NCBI RefSeq assembly: GCF_001552215.1
Contig: NZ_BCQT01000017.1
Span: forward strand, 310,001 to 374,000
Source: Actinomadura macra NBRC 14102
Lineage (GTDB): Bacteria > Actinomycetota > Actinomycetes > Streptosporangiales > Streptosporangiaceae
DNA length: 64,000 nucleotides
Direction: 5' to 3'
Below the pieces are notes generated by a model that did not search any database, was not told the origin of the DNA, and saw nothing but the letters and a program-made list of their open reading frames with translations. Below, one piece after another: positions 24,381-33,229 of this stretch (position 1 is its first letter; every line of letters begins with the position of its first letter). The position numbers were made by a program, and so were the translations under genes.

Positions 24381-25682
24381 ATGGAGGACGGTGCCGGCCA
24401 GGTGGAACGCGACGCTCTGGAGAGCGTTGCCGAGGGGGGCGCCCTCTCCCGCCGCAGGCTTCTCGGCCTCGGCGCAGGAGGCGCCGCCCTCCTGGCCGCC
24501 GGGACCGCGGGCTTCGTGCGGGCGCGCTCGTCCGGCTCCCAAGGCCCCTCGACCGGGGCGACCAGAGCAGCCGGGGCGTACCATCCGGAGCTGGCCGGCA
24601 CCATCCTCGCCAACCGCGCCCGTGCGGTCGCCGAGGGTGACCGCACGGCGTTCCTGGCCACCATCGGCTCCGCGCCCCCCGCCTTTCAGGACGCGCAGTC
24701 CCGCGTCTACGACAACCTCCGCAAGCTCCCCCTGGACGGCTGGCGCGAACGCCTCGTCCGCACGCAGCTCACCGACGACGAGACGGGCGTCACCGTCGTC
24801 CGCGTGGAGGTGCGTTACAAGCTGCGGGGCTTCGACCGCGCCGAGGTCGCCCGCACCCGCTACCTGGCGCTGGGGCCCCGCTCCGGCCGCTGGGTGATCG
24901 TCGGGGACGGCTCGTCGCACGGGCTCGACGACGACGCCGACATCTGGGACGGCGGGGCCCTCACCGTCGCCCGCGGGCGGACGGTCCTCGTCATCGGGGA
25001 CGCCGCCGGGCTCGACGGCATCGCCGGACGGCTGGACGCCGCGGTGCCCGTCGTCACCGGCGTCCTCGGCAGGAGCTGGGCGCAGCGGGCCGTCGCCCTC
25101 GTCCCCACCGGCCCGCGACTCGCCACCGCCCTCGCCGGCCAGGGACCGGACCTCGGCGAGGTCGCGGCGCTCGCCACCGTCGCCCCGTCCGCCGGCGGCG
25201 GCCACGGCGAGGACCGCATCATCGTCTCCCCCGCGACCTTCGGCCGGCTCAACGCCCTCGGCCGGGACGTCGTGCTCACCCACGAGCTCACCCACGTCGC
25301 CACCGGCGGGGCCCGCGACCGCACCACCCCGCTGTGGCTGATCGAGGGCTTCGCGGACTACGTCGGCTACTCCCGGGCGAAGGTCGGCGTCCGCTCGGCC
25401 GCCCGCGAACTGGCCCGCGAGATGGCCGCCGGGCGCGCGCCGGCCGCGCTGCCGGACGCGGACGCGTTCGCCGGCACCTCGCCGCGGCTCTCGCGGGCCT
25501 ACCAGGAGTCCTGGCTCGCCTGCCGGATGGTCGCCGGCCGGTACGGTGAGGCGACGCTGGTGCGGCTGTACCGGACCGCGGGGCGCGTCCCGGAGGCGAC
25601 CGCGCTGCGGGACGTGCTGGGACTCACCCGGGACCGCTTCACCGCCCAGTGGCGCGACTACCTGAAGAAGGAGCTCCATTGA
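24381..25682 (+). CDS. Secreted zinc metalloprotease-like protein with Tat-type signal
   Basis: A 433-residue protein. The N-terminus has a twin-arginine-like signal (SRRRLLGLGAGGAALLAAG, residues 23-41). Residues 65-180 form an NTF2-like or stalk region. A gluzincin-type active site follows: HELTH (301-305) with Glu322 in WLIEGFADYVGY as the third zinc ligand. It probably cleaves surface peptides or cell-wall proteins. TAGGAT (24368-24373) ends 7 nt before the ATG, so the transcript is likely leaderless. The stop overlaps the TTG start of the M48 protease gene, so the two proteases are co-translated. Confidence 0.85.
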   Translation: MEDGAGQVERDALESVAEGGALSRRRLLGLGAGGAALLAAGTAGFVRARSSGSQGPSTGATRAAGAYHPELAGTILANRARAVAEGDRTAFLATIGSAPPAFQDAQSRVYDNLRKLPLDGWRERLVRTQLTDDETGVTVVRVEVRYKLRGFDRAEVARTRYLALGPRSGRWVIVGDGSSHGLDDDADIWDGGALTVARGRTVLVIGDAAGLDGIAGRLDAAVPVVTGVLGRSWAQRAVALVPTGPRLATALAGQGPDLGEVAALATVAPSAGGGHGEDRIIVSPATFGRLNALGRDVVLTHELTHVATGGARDRTTPLWLIEGFADYVGYSRAKVGVRSAARELAREMAAGRAPAALPDADAFAGTSPRLSRAYQESWLACRMVAGRYGEATLVRLYRTAGRVPEATALRDVLGLTRDRFTAQWRDYLKKELH

Positions 25683-27043
25683 GCCGACGCCCCCGGATCG
25701 CGGCCGCGGTCGCCGCCACCGTGCTGTTCGCCGCCGTCGGCGCCCTGCTGGTGCTCACCACTCCCTGGAACCCACTGCCCGGTGACGTGCCGGGCGGCCC
25801 TGTGAAGGCCGACCCGGGGCTGGACTTCTCCCCCGCCGAGATCGCCCGTTCCCGGGCGTTCGACTCGGCCGTCAACCCGCCCGCCTACGCCGGCCTCCTC
25901 ACCGGGCTGGTACTGATCCTCGTCCTCGGCTTCACGCCGCTCGGGTCACGCTTCATCGGCTGGACGACGGCGAGGGTCCGCCGGTGGCCGCTGCGGGTGA
26001 CCGTCGCCGCCGTCGCGCTGACCACGCTGCTGCGGCTGGCCGGACTCCCCTTCGACATCTGGAGCGAGTCCGTCCTGCGCCGCTACGGGCTTTCCACCCA
26101 GGAATGGCCGGAATGGTTCCTCGACCACCTCAAATCCCTCGCCGTCACCTGGGTCATCTACACGATCGCGCTGCTGCTGCTCTACGCGCTGATGCGCCGC
26201 TTCCCTCGCTACTGGTGGGCCGGGGCCGCCGCGGGCGGGTTCGCGCTCGTCGTCGCCGTCTCGTTCCTCTACCCCATCGCGGTCGAGCCGGTGTTCAACA
26301 AGTTCCACAAGCTGCCGCAGGGACAGCTGCGCACCGACCTGCTCGCCATGGCTGACCGGGACCAGGTGCCCGTGAAAGACGTGCTGGTCGCCGACGCCTC
26401 CCGCCGGACCACCTCGCTGAACGCCTACGTGTCCGGGTTCGGGTCCACGCGGCGGATCGTCCTGTACGACACGCTGCTGAAATCACCGCCCGCGCGGATC
26501 GAATCGATCGTCGGGCACGAACTCGGCCACGCCAAGCGCAACGACGTCCTGTGGGGCACGCTCGTGGGCGCCCTGGGCGTCGCCGGAGCCATCTGCCTCC
26601 TGCACCTGCTGCTGACCTCTCCGCGGCTCCTGCGGCGGGCCGGGGTCCCCCAGGAGGCACCGGACGGCGCACCGGACGGCTCGAACGCCGCCGGGAACTC
26701 GAACGCCGCCGGGAACTCGAAGGGAGCCGGGGCCGCGAACCCGCGGTCCCTGGCACTCCTCCTGGCCCTGGTGGCCGCCGGGACGCAGATCGGCACACCC
26801 GTCCAGAACCTCGTCAGCCGGCGCATCGAGGCCCGCGCGGACGCGCACGCCCTCGACCTCACCCGCGACCCGTCGACGTTCGTGTCGATGCAGCACGAGC
26901 TGTCCGTACGCAACATCTCCGACCTGAACCCCGACGCCCTCGAATACCTGCTGTGGCTGACCCACCCCGCCGCCCCCGACCGCATCGCCATGGCGAGGAA
27001 CTGGGCTCGTATTCATGGCGTTGCCCTCGGCGTCGGGCGCTGA
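25679..27043 (+). CDS. M48 family membrane zinc protease (Ste24/CAAX prenyl protease type)
   Basis: A 454-residue integral membrane protease with five to seven helices. The zinc motif is HELGH (280-284) and the third ligand is probably the Glu in EARADAHALDL. The start is TTG at 25679, supported by AAGGAG 5 nt upstream and by the 4-nt TTGA overlap with the preceding stop codon. A loop between the last helices contains a tandem SNAAGN repeat (18-bp unit, two copies at about 26690-26720). The role is probably quality control or peptide processing at the membrane. It is co-transcribed with the secreted metalloprotease. Confidence 0.9.
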   Translation: MSRRPRIAAAVAATVLFAAVGALLVLTTPWNPLPGDVPGGPVKADPGLDFSPAEIARSRAFDSAVNPPAYAGLLTGLVLILVLGFTPLGSRFIGWTTARVRRWPLRVTVAAVALTTLLRLAGLPFDIWSESVLRRYGLSTQEWPEWFLDHLKSLAVTWVIYTIALLLLYALMRRFPRYWWAGAAAGGFALVVAVSFLYPIAVEPVFNKFHKLPQGQLRTDLLAMADRDQVPVKDVLVADASRRTTSLNAYVSGFGSTRRIVLYDTLLKSPPARIESIVGHELGHAKRNDVLWGTLVGALGVAGAICLLHLLLTSPRLLRRAGVPQEAPDGAPDGSNAAGNSNAAGNSKGAGAANPRSLALLLALVAAGTQIGTPVQNLVSRRIEARADAHALDLTRDPSTFVSMQHELSVRNISDLNPDALEYLLWLTHPAAPDRIAMARNWARIHGVALGVGR

Positions 27044-27201
27044 ACGCCCTCCTTCAACGGGCACCGCGGCGATCGCTGCATCGCTTTCGACTCGCCCTGG
27101 AGGGCTCGCTGCGCGATCAGTTCCTCGCAAGCTCGGAACTGGCTTCGCACGCGATCGCAACGTTTTGGTTGTTGAATGCTGAGGTTCGGACGGGTGATTC
27201 C

Positions 27202-28482
27202 TCAGTTGCGCTCTCCGCCCTTCTCGGTGCCCTTGGCCGACTCGGCCGACAGGGTGGCCGCGTCGACGTGTGGGGCGGTGGTCACCGAGCGCTTGAGCGC
27301 GCTGCCCTTCACCCAGTCGTTCCAGTTCATCTGCCAGAAGCCCCAGCCGTTGTCCGGTTCCAGAGGCCGGCTCGTTCCCGTCACCGTCACCGGGTCGCCC
27401 CGGTAGGCGTGCTTGTAGAACCAGGCGGCGTTGGACGGGCTGATGTTGATGCAGCCGTGACTGACGTTCTCATGCCCCTGGCTGCCGACCGACCACGGCG
27501 CGCTGTGGACGTACTCGCCGCTGCCGGAGATCTGCACGGACTTGTACACGGTCAGGCTGTAGTACCCGGCGCAACCGGGACCGCACCCTTCCCACTCCGA
27601 CGTCATCACGGTCGGGTCCTTCTTCGCCATCGCCAGGTGGATGCCGTTGGTGGTGGTGTACTTGCGGACCCCGCCCCGCCCCATGCTGGTGGGGATCGTC
27701 CGCACCTTCTTACCGTTGAACCTCACCACCATCTTGTGACTGTCCTCTCCAACCGTGGAGAGATGCTCATCACCGACCTGGAAGTCGACGGTGTGGTTCT
27801 TCCCGCCGTACACGTTCTGAGCGGTCTGGACACCGCTCAGATGGGCCCGGAAGCTCACCTTGGTGTGCGTGGGCCAGTACTGCTTGGGACGGAACACCAC
27901 CTGCGGCCCCTCGTCGCTCTGGAACCAGTGCCAGGCACCTTCGACGGGCTTGTCAGAGCGCACCTCCAGCGCACGCTCCACCGCCGCTCTGTCGGTGACC
28001 TTTCCGGCGAACTTCAGGATGATCGGGATGCCGACGCCTACCGTCTCCTTGTGGAACGGCGCCTCCAGGTCCGCCTTCACCGTCTTCTTCACCGCCGCGG
28101 TGACGAACCGGCTGCCGACCGTCCGGCTCTTGCCGTCCTTGCCGACGGCCGTGGCGCTCACCGTGTAGTTCTGGCCCGGGTCGAGCGTCCAGCGCGAACG
28201 CCATTGCGTCCTGTCCGCGCTGAGGTCGCCCTCCACGGGGGTCCCTCTGGTCGAAACCGTGACATTCTCGATTGTGCCGCTGCGCGCCCGGACGGCGATC
28301 TGGCCGTCCGGCCTGAGCGCGCCGCCGCTTCCCGGCATCACTGCGAGGCCGACGGCGTCCTTTCCGTCCGCGGCGTTGTCGCCGGAGCACGCGGCGGCGG
28401 CCCCCGCCGCCAGCGCCGCACCGGCGAGCACCGCGGCAGCCCGCCTTCCCCGGCCTTCTGGTCCTGAGCCACCGACCCGCAC
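27202..28482 (-). CDS. L,D-transpeptidase lipoprotein
   Basis: A 426-residue enzyme that makes 3-3 cross-links in peptidoglycan (YkuD fold). It has a lipobox with Cys32 (after LAAGAAAA), two Ig-like domains (about 45-135 and 140-235) and the catalytic domain (about 240-390) with His326 and the SHGCIN motif (Ser341, His342, Cys344). The C-terminal WGFWQMNWNDW segment matches actinobacterial LdtMt2-like enzymes. The GTG at 28482 is preceded by GGGGGG at 6 nt and places the signal peptide correctly; longer starts would put a basic tail before it. It is a monocistronic minus-strand gene downstream of the cta operon terminator. Confidence 0.92.
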   Translation of the reverse strand: MRVGGSGPEGRGRRAAAVLAGAALAAGAAAACSGDNAADGKDAVGLAVMPGSGGALRPDGQIAVRARSGTIENVTVSTRGTPVEGDLSADRTQWRSRWTLDPGQNYTVSATAVGKDGKSRTVGSRFVTAAVKKTVKADLEAPFHKETVGVGIPIILKFAGKVTDRAAVERALEVRSDKPVEGAWHWFQSDEGPQVVFRPKQYWPTHTKVSFRAHLSGVQTAQNVYGGKNHTVDFQVGDEHLSTVGEDSHKMVVRFNGKKVRTIPTSMGRGGVRKYTTTNGIHLAMAKKDPTVMTSEWEGCGPGCAGYYSLTVYKSVQISGSGEYVHSAPWSVGSQGHENVSHGCINISPSNAAWFYKHAYRGDPVTVTGTSRPLEPDNGWGFWQMNWNDWVKGSALKRSVTTAPHVDAATLSAESAKGTEKGGERN

Positions 28483-28559
28483 TGTGGACCCCCCGGTCGT
28501 CCGCTGGGCGAGTGAATCGTCTGCCCAGCCCGGTAGCGGGAACGACGCCCAGATGAAAA

Positions 28560-28591
28560 GGCCGGTACCCACAAAAATGTCGGCACCGGCC
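28560..28591 (-). terminator. Terminator of the ctaC-ctaD-ctaF operon
   Basis: On the minus strand the stem GGCCGGT/ACCGGCC, with an A/T-rich loop, is followed by TTTTCATC. It lies 23 nt after the ctaF stop. Confidence 0.8.
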
Positions 28592-28613
28592 CCTCTTGGG
28601 CTTCTTTTACTGC

Positions 28614-29024
28614 TCAGTGGGCGAAATGACCCCGGTAGTACTCGAAGACCAGACCGATCGTCGCCATGATGACCGCGGCGGCACCGAGGATCACCAGCCA
28701 CCAGCCGAACACCACGCCGAGCGCCACAGACGCCGCCGCCAACGCCAGGTACAGCGGCCACCAGCTGTGCGGGCTGAAGAAACCCAGCTCCCCGGCCGCG
28801 TCGGCGATGTCGCCGTCCGGGTCGTCCTCGTACAGCGGGCCGTTGTTGGCCCGCTCAAGGCGCCGGACGGTGAAGTGGATGTAGAAGCCGATCAGTCCGG
28901 CGAGGCCGATGGCGAGGGCCAGAGCGGTCGTGCCCGTCCAGTCACCGGACCACAGCCAGTACACGACATCGGTGGCGAGGAAGAAAACCGCGCAACCATA
29001 GAACATGAACGCCTGGACGCGCAT
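28614..29024 (-). CDS. ctaF: Cytochrome c oxidase subunit IV, actinobacterial type (CtaF)
   Basis: A 136-residue membrane protein with four helices (about 4-24, 34-54, 85-103, 107-127). It has the actinobacterial CtaF N-terminus (MRVQAFMFYG) and the GFFSPHSWWPL motif. It is a small structural subunit of the aa3 oxidase. It starts 2 nt after the ctaD stop. It is the last gene of ctaC-ctaD-ctaF. Confidence 0.93.
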   Translation of the reverse strand: MRVQAFMFYGCAVFFLATDVVYWLWSGDWTGTTALALAIGLAGLIGFYIHFTVRRLERANNGPLYEDDPDGDIADAAGELGFFSPHSWWPLYLALAAASVALGVVFGWWLVILGAAAVIMATIGLVFEYYRGHFAH

Positions 29025-29026
29025 TG

Positions 29027-30694
29027 CTACTCCCCCCTCGTCCCGGCCAACTCGCCCTTGGCACCGACGTGCGGATGGTGCAGGTCGAACGCGGGCCGCT
29101 CCGAGCGGATCTTCGGGATCGAGTTGAAGTTGTGCCGCGGTGGCGGGCACGTCGTCGCCCACTCCAGCGAGGACCCGTAGCCCCACGGGTCGTCGACCTC
29201 CACCCGCTTGCCCTTCTTCGCCGTGATGTACACGTTGTAGAAGAACGGCAGCATCGACAGGCCGAGGATGAACGAGAAGATCGTCGAGACCTCGTTCAGG
29301 CCCTGGAACTCGCTGGCGTAGTCGGCGTACCGGCGCGGCATGCCCTCGGCGCCCAGCCAGTGCTGGATGAGGAACGTGCCGTGGAAGCCGATGAACAGCA
29401 TCCAGAAGTGGATCTTCCCGAGGGTGTCGTTCAGCATCTTGCCGGTCCACTTCGGCCACCAGAAGTAGAAGCCCGCGAACATCGCGAACACCACGGTGCC
29501 GAACACGACGTAATGGAAGTGCGCCACGACGAAGTAGGAGTCCGACAGCTGGAAGTCCATCGGCGGCGACGCCAGGATGACGCCGGTGAGACCACCGAAC
29601 AGGAACGTCACCAGGAAGCCGAGCGACCACAGCATCGGCGACTCGAACGTCAGCTGTCCTCGCCAGATCGTCCCCACCCAGTTGAAGAACTTCACCCCCG
29701 TGGGCACGGCGATGAGGAACGTCATGAACGAGAAGAACGGCAGCAGCACCTGGCCGGTCACGAACATGTGGTGCGCCCACACCGTCACCGACAGGCCCGC
29801 GATACTGATCGTCGCGAACACCAGGCCGATGTAGCCGAACACGGGCTTGCGGCTGAACACCGGGAGGATCTCGGTCACGATGCCGAAGAAGGGCAACGCG
29901 ATGATGTAGACCTCCGGATGCCCGAAGAACCAGAACAGGTGCTGCCACAGCAGCGCCCCGCCGTGCGCGGCGTCGAACACGTGCGCGCCGAGCTTGCGGT
30001 CGGCCTCCAGGGCCAGTAGCGCCGCGGCGAGCACCGGGAACGCCAGCAGCACCAGGATGGAGGTCAGCAGGATGTTCCAGGTGAAGATCGGCATCCGGAA
30101 CATCGTCATGCCCGGAGCGCGCATGCACAGGATCGTCGTGATGAAGTTGACCGCGCCCATGATCGTGCCGAAGCCCGACATCGCCAGGCCCATCACCCAC
30201 ATGTCGCCGCCGACGCCCGGCGAACGGACCGCGTCCGACAGCGGGGCGTAGGCGAACCAGCCGAAGCTGGCCGCGCCCCCGGGGGTCAGGAAGCCCGCGA
30301 TGACGATCAGGCTGCCGAACAGGAACAGCCAGTACGCCAGCATGTTCATCCGCGGGAAGGCCACGTCCGGCGCGCCGATCTGCAGCGGCATGATGACGTT
30401 GGCGAAACCGGCGAACAGCGGCGTCGCGAACATCAGCAGCATGATCGTGCCGTGCATGGTGAACAGCTGGTTGAACTGCTCGTTGCTCACGACCTGCAGC
30501 CCCGGCCGGAACAGCTCGGCGCGCATCACCAGCGCGAGCACACCGCCGAAGAGGAACATCACGAACGACGTGATCAGGTAGAGGTAGCCGATCACCTTGT
30601 GGTCGGTGGACGACATCCACGAGGCGAGGATGCGCCCCTTGCTCGTCCGCGACGCGGCGACCGGCGCGCTCGGTGCGTGACTGATCGTGGTCAC
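29027..30694 (-). CDS. ctaD: Cytochrome c oxidase subunit I (CtaD)
   Basis: A 555-residue catalytic subunit that reduces oxygen and pumps protons. Twelve helices are expected. Motifs: FTMHGTIMLLMF (low-spin heme a His), WFFGHPEVYI with the CuB His and cross-linked Tyr, WAHHMF (two CuB His) and VVAHFHYVVFG (heme a and a3 ligands). The GTG at 30694 overlaps the ctaC stop as GTGA, favouring this start over the long open frame upstream. Residues 1-15 are a short cytoplasmic tail. Confidence 0.97.
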   Translation of the reverse strand: MTTISHAPSAPVAASRTSKGRILASWMSSTDHKVIGYLYLITSFVMFLFGGVLALVMRAELFRPGLQVVSNEQFNQLFTMHGTIMLLMFATPLFAGFANVIMPLQIGAPDVAFPRMNMLAYWLFLFGSLIVIAGFLTPGGAASFGWFAYAPLSDAVRSPGVGGDMWVMGLAMSGFGTIMGAVNFITTILCMRAPGMTMFRMPIFTWNILLTSILVLLAFPVLAAALLALEADRKLGAHVFDAAHGGALLWQHLFWFFGHPEVYIIALPFFGIVTEILPVFSRKPVFGYIGLVFATISIAGLSVTVWAHHMFVTGQVLLPFFSFMTFLIAVPTGVKFFNWVGTIWRGQLTFESPMLWSLGFLVTFLFGGLTGVILASPPMDFQLSDSYFVVAHFHYVVFGTVVFAMFAGFYFWWPKWTGKMLNDTLGKIHFWMLFIGFHGTFLIQHWLGAEGMPRRYADYASEFQGLNEVSTIFSFILGLSMLPFFYNVYITAKKGKRVEVDDPWGYGSSLEWATTCPPPRHNFNSIPKIRSERPAFDLHHPHVGAKGELAGTRGE

Positions 30695-31521
30695 TGGGCA
30701 CCCCCCGCGGCCAGTGCGGCCTTCGAATCGGCGATGAACTTGGCGTACTGCTCGGGCGGCACGACCCGCAGCTGGAACAGCATCCGGCTGTGGTCGACGC
30801 CGCAGAGCTCGGCGCAGCGGCCCTCGTAGGTGCCCGGCTTGTCCGCGGTGAACTCGAACTCGTTGGTGTAGCCCGGCATGACGTCCTTCTTGTAGAGGAG
30901 CGCCGGAACCCAGAACGAGTGGATGACGTCGTTGGAGTGCAACCGCACCCGGACCGTCTTGCCGGACGGAATCGTCATGACCGGCTTGGCGCCCGTGGAG
31001 GCGTTCGGCGAGACCGGCTGGCCGACCACGGAAGCGACGGTCTTCTCCTGACCGCCGACCTTCTCCTTGTAGTCGAACTGCCAGCTCCACTGGAAGCCCG
31101 TGACGTCGATGACGACCGCTGGGTTCTTCGTGGTCTTCTCGACGTAGTCCTCGTCCCGGACGGTGAAGAAGAACAGCACCGCGATGATGACGAACGGGAC
31201 CGCCGTGTACAGGATCTCGATCGGCATGTTGTAACGCACCTGCGGCGGCAGGTCATCGGAGCGCTTGCGGTGGAACAGCACCGCCCAGATGATCAAGCCC
31301 CAGACGACGGCCCCGACGGCGAACGCCGCGATCCAGGACCCCTGCCAGAGCTTCAGCATGCGCTCTGCCTGGGGACCGATCGGCTCGGGCATGCCAAGGC
31401 GGGATGCCTCACCGCTGCACGCGGTGGCGGTCAGCGCCAGCAGCCCTAGCGCGCCGGCACTTCTCAACGCGCGGCGACTGCGCACAGGCGTACGCCGCTC
31501 CCTAGAGCGGGTCGGACTCAC
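30691..31521 (-). CDS. ctaC: Cytochrome c oxidase subunit II (CtaC)
   Basis: A 276-residue lipoprotein-like subunit that accepts electrons at the CuA site. A signal peptide with lipobox (LTATAC) comes first, then two membrane helices (about 60-82 and 104-124), then a cupredoxin domain with CAELCGVDHSRM (Cys236, Cys240, His244, Met247) and the other CuA His in SNDVIHSFW. GTG start with GAAGG 6 nt upstream. First gene of the ctaC-ctaD-ctaF operon. It diverges from the cysteine desulfurase gene. Confidence 0.97.
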   Translation of the reverse strand: MSPTRSRERRTPVRSRRALRSAGALGLLALTATACSGEASRLGMPEPIGPQAERMLKLWQGSWIAAFAVGAVVWGLIIWAVLFHRKRSDDLPPQVRYNMPIEILYTAVPFVIIAVLFFFTVRDEDYVEKTTKNPAVVIDVTGFQWSWQFDYKEKVGGQEKTVASVVGQPVSPNASTGAKPVMTIPSGKTVRVRLHSNDVIHSFWVPALLYKKDVMPGYTNEFEFTADKPGTYEGRCAELCGVDHSRMLFQLRVVPPEQYAKFIADSKAALAAGGAQ

Positions 31522-31649
31522 GGAATGCCTTCCCCACGGATGAAAGCCCGGTCGGCCGGGCGGGTGAGAACACTTGTTACACGTGTGGTGGACACCCTAG
31601 CGCGAGGGTCGCGCGAACCCCCGATCGGGTGCCCGGTTAGTGTTCTGGC

Positions 31650-32828
31650 GTGGCCGACTTCAGCGCGCCGGGCTCGTACTTCGACGCCGCCTCCACCGAG
31701 CCGCCGCATCCGGCGGCCCGGTCGGCGCTGCTGGAGGCGCTGGACGCGGGTTGGGCCGATCCCGCCAGGCTCTACGGGACGGCCCGGAGCACCCGCATGC
31801 TGCTGGACCGGGCCCGCGCGCGCGTGGCCGGCGTCCTGGGCGCCCGTCCGGACGAGGTGTCGTTCACCTCTTCGGGCACCCAGGCGGTGCACCTGGCGGT
31901 CCTCGGGGGGCTCCAGGCGCGCCGGCGGGTCGGGCGCCACCTTGTGGTGAGCGCCGTCGAGCACTCCAGCGTGCTGCATGCCGCCGAACTGCACGAGCAC
32001 GACGGAGGCGAGGTCACCACCGTCGGCGTCGACCGGACCGGCCGGGTCGACCCGGCCCGGTACGCCGCGGCCCTGCGCCCGGACACCGCGCTCGCGTGCC
32101 TCCAGTCGGCCAATCACGAGGTCGGCACCCTCCAGCCCATCGCCGAGGTCGCCGCCCGGTGCCGCGCCGCGAACGTGCCTCTGGTCGTCGACGCCGCCCA
32201 GTCACTCGGCCGGACGGACGTCCCGGATGGCTGGTCCTTCCTCGCGGGCAGCGCCCACAAGTGGGGCGGCCCCGCGGGCGTCGGCGTCCTCGTGATCCGC
32301 AAGGGCACCCGGTGGCGCTCCCCCCTGCCCGCCGACGAACGCGAAGGACGCCGCGTCCCCGGGTTCGAGAACGTCCCCGCCGTCGCCGCCGCGTCCGCCG
32401 CGTTGGAGGCGTACCGGGCCGACATGGCGGACGAGGCGCCCCGCCTGTCCGCGCTCGTCGACCTGATCCGTCAACGCGTCGCCCGCGATGTCCCCGATGT
32501 CGAGATCGTCGGCGACCCCGACCGGCGACTCCCACACCTGGTCACCTTCTCCTGCCTCTACGTGGAGGGTGAGGCACTTCTCACCGAACTGGACAGGTTG
32601 GGTTTCGCGGTTTCCTCGGGTAGCTCGTGCACGGCGGATACGCTGCGACCCAGTCACGTGCTGGAGGCGATGGGAGTGATTACCCATGGGAACGTGCGGG
32701 TATCGCTGCCGCGGGGCACCAATCCCGCGGACGTCGAGCGTTTCCTCGCCGTCCTCCCCGGCATCGTCGCCCGGCTGCGCCGGTCGACGTCGGACACGCT
32801 AGAGACAGGGAGGCGGTCGCGCCCATGA
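31650..32828 (+). CDS. Cysteine desulfurase (NifS/IscS-like, PLP-dependent)
   Basis: A 392-residue aminotransferase-fold enzyme that would release sulfur from cysteine as a persulfide. PLP Lys204 is in GSAHKWGG with His203, Asp181 (VVDAAQS) contacts the cofactor, and catalytic Cys327 sits in the flexible SSGSSCTAD loop. GTG start; TAGTGT (31638-31643) ends 6 nt before it, so it is probably leaderless. The stop overlaps the TusA-like gene (ATGA), a strong sign that the persulfide is passed to that protein rather than to an IscU scaffold. Confidence 0.92.
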   Translation: MADFSAPGSYFDAASTEPPHPAARSALLEALDAGWADPARLYGTARSTRMLLDRARARVAGVLGARPDEVSFTSSGTQAVHLAVLGGLQARRRVGRHLVVSAVEHSSVLHAAELHEHDGGEVTTVGVDRTGRVDPARYAAALRPDTALACLQSANHEVGTLQPIAEVAARCRAANVPLVVDAAQSLGRTDVPDGWSFLAGSAHKWGGPAGVGVLVIRKGTRWRSPLPADEREGRRVPGFENVPAVAAASAALEAYRADMADEAPRLSALVDLIRQRVARDVPDVEIVGDPDRRLPHLVTFSCLYVEGEALLTELDRLGFAVSSGSSCTADTLRPSHVLEAMGVITHGNVRVSLPRGTNPADVERFLAVLPGIVARLRRSTSDTLETGRRSRP

Positions 32829-33115
32829 GGTTCCGAGGCCGCGCCAAGAGCGAGGAGCCGTCCCCCCCCGAGCCGGCGGGGCCACCGCCGGTACTGGTCA
32901 TCGACGCGCTCGGCCGCAAATGCCCCATCCCGATCATCATGCTCGCCGAACGCATCCGCGAGGTCCCGGTCGGCGAGATCGTCGCCGTCCTCGCCGACGA
33001 CGCCGCCGCCCGCACCGACGTCCCCGCCTGGTGCCGCATGAAATCCCAGGACTTCGTCTGGGAGGAGGCCCTCCAGCAAGGCGGCTGGGGCTTCCACATC
33101 CGCCGCACGTATTGA
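32825..33115 (+). CDS. TusA/SirA-like sulfur carrier protein
   Basis: A 96-residue protein. Its TusA fold carries the sulfur-binding Cys in DALGRKCPIPIIML, followed by a redox-sensitive Cys in AWCRM. A 20-residue Pro/Glu-rich N-terminal extension precedes the domain. It overlaps the cysteine desulfurase by 4 nt, which sets the start. Likely function: relay of persulfide sulfur to tRNA thiolation, molybdenum cofactor or another acceptor; the acceptor is not encoded next to it. Confidence 0.9.
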   Translation: MRFRGRAKSEEPSPPEPAGPPPVLVIDALGRKCPIPIIMLAERIREVPVGEIVAVLADDAAARTDVPAWCRMKSQDFVWEEALQQGGWGFHIRRTY

Positions 33116-33180
33116 TGGCGCCGCCTTCCCTCGCCGGTCGGGAGGCTGTTGAGAAACGGGCTTTGCCGGTTGAGAAAGTG

Positions 33181-33210
33181 AACGGCCGCGTCCTGTCGGA
33201 CGCGGCCGTT
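33181..33210. terminator. Bidirectional hairpin between tusA and the kinase gene
   Basis: A 13-bp perfect stem (AACGGCCGCGTCC) with loop TGTC, between convergent genes. TTTGCTT follows on the plus strand and CACTTTCTCAA on the minus strand. Confidence 0.88.
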
Positions 33211-33229
33211 CGGTTTGCTTGTGCCCGGG

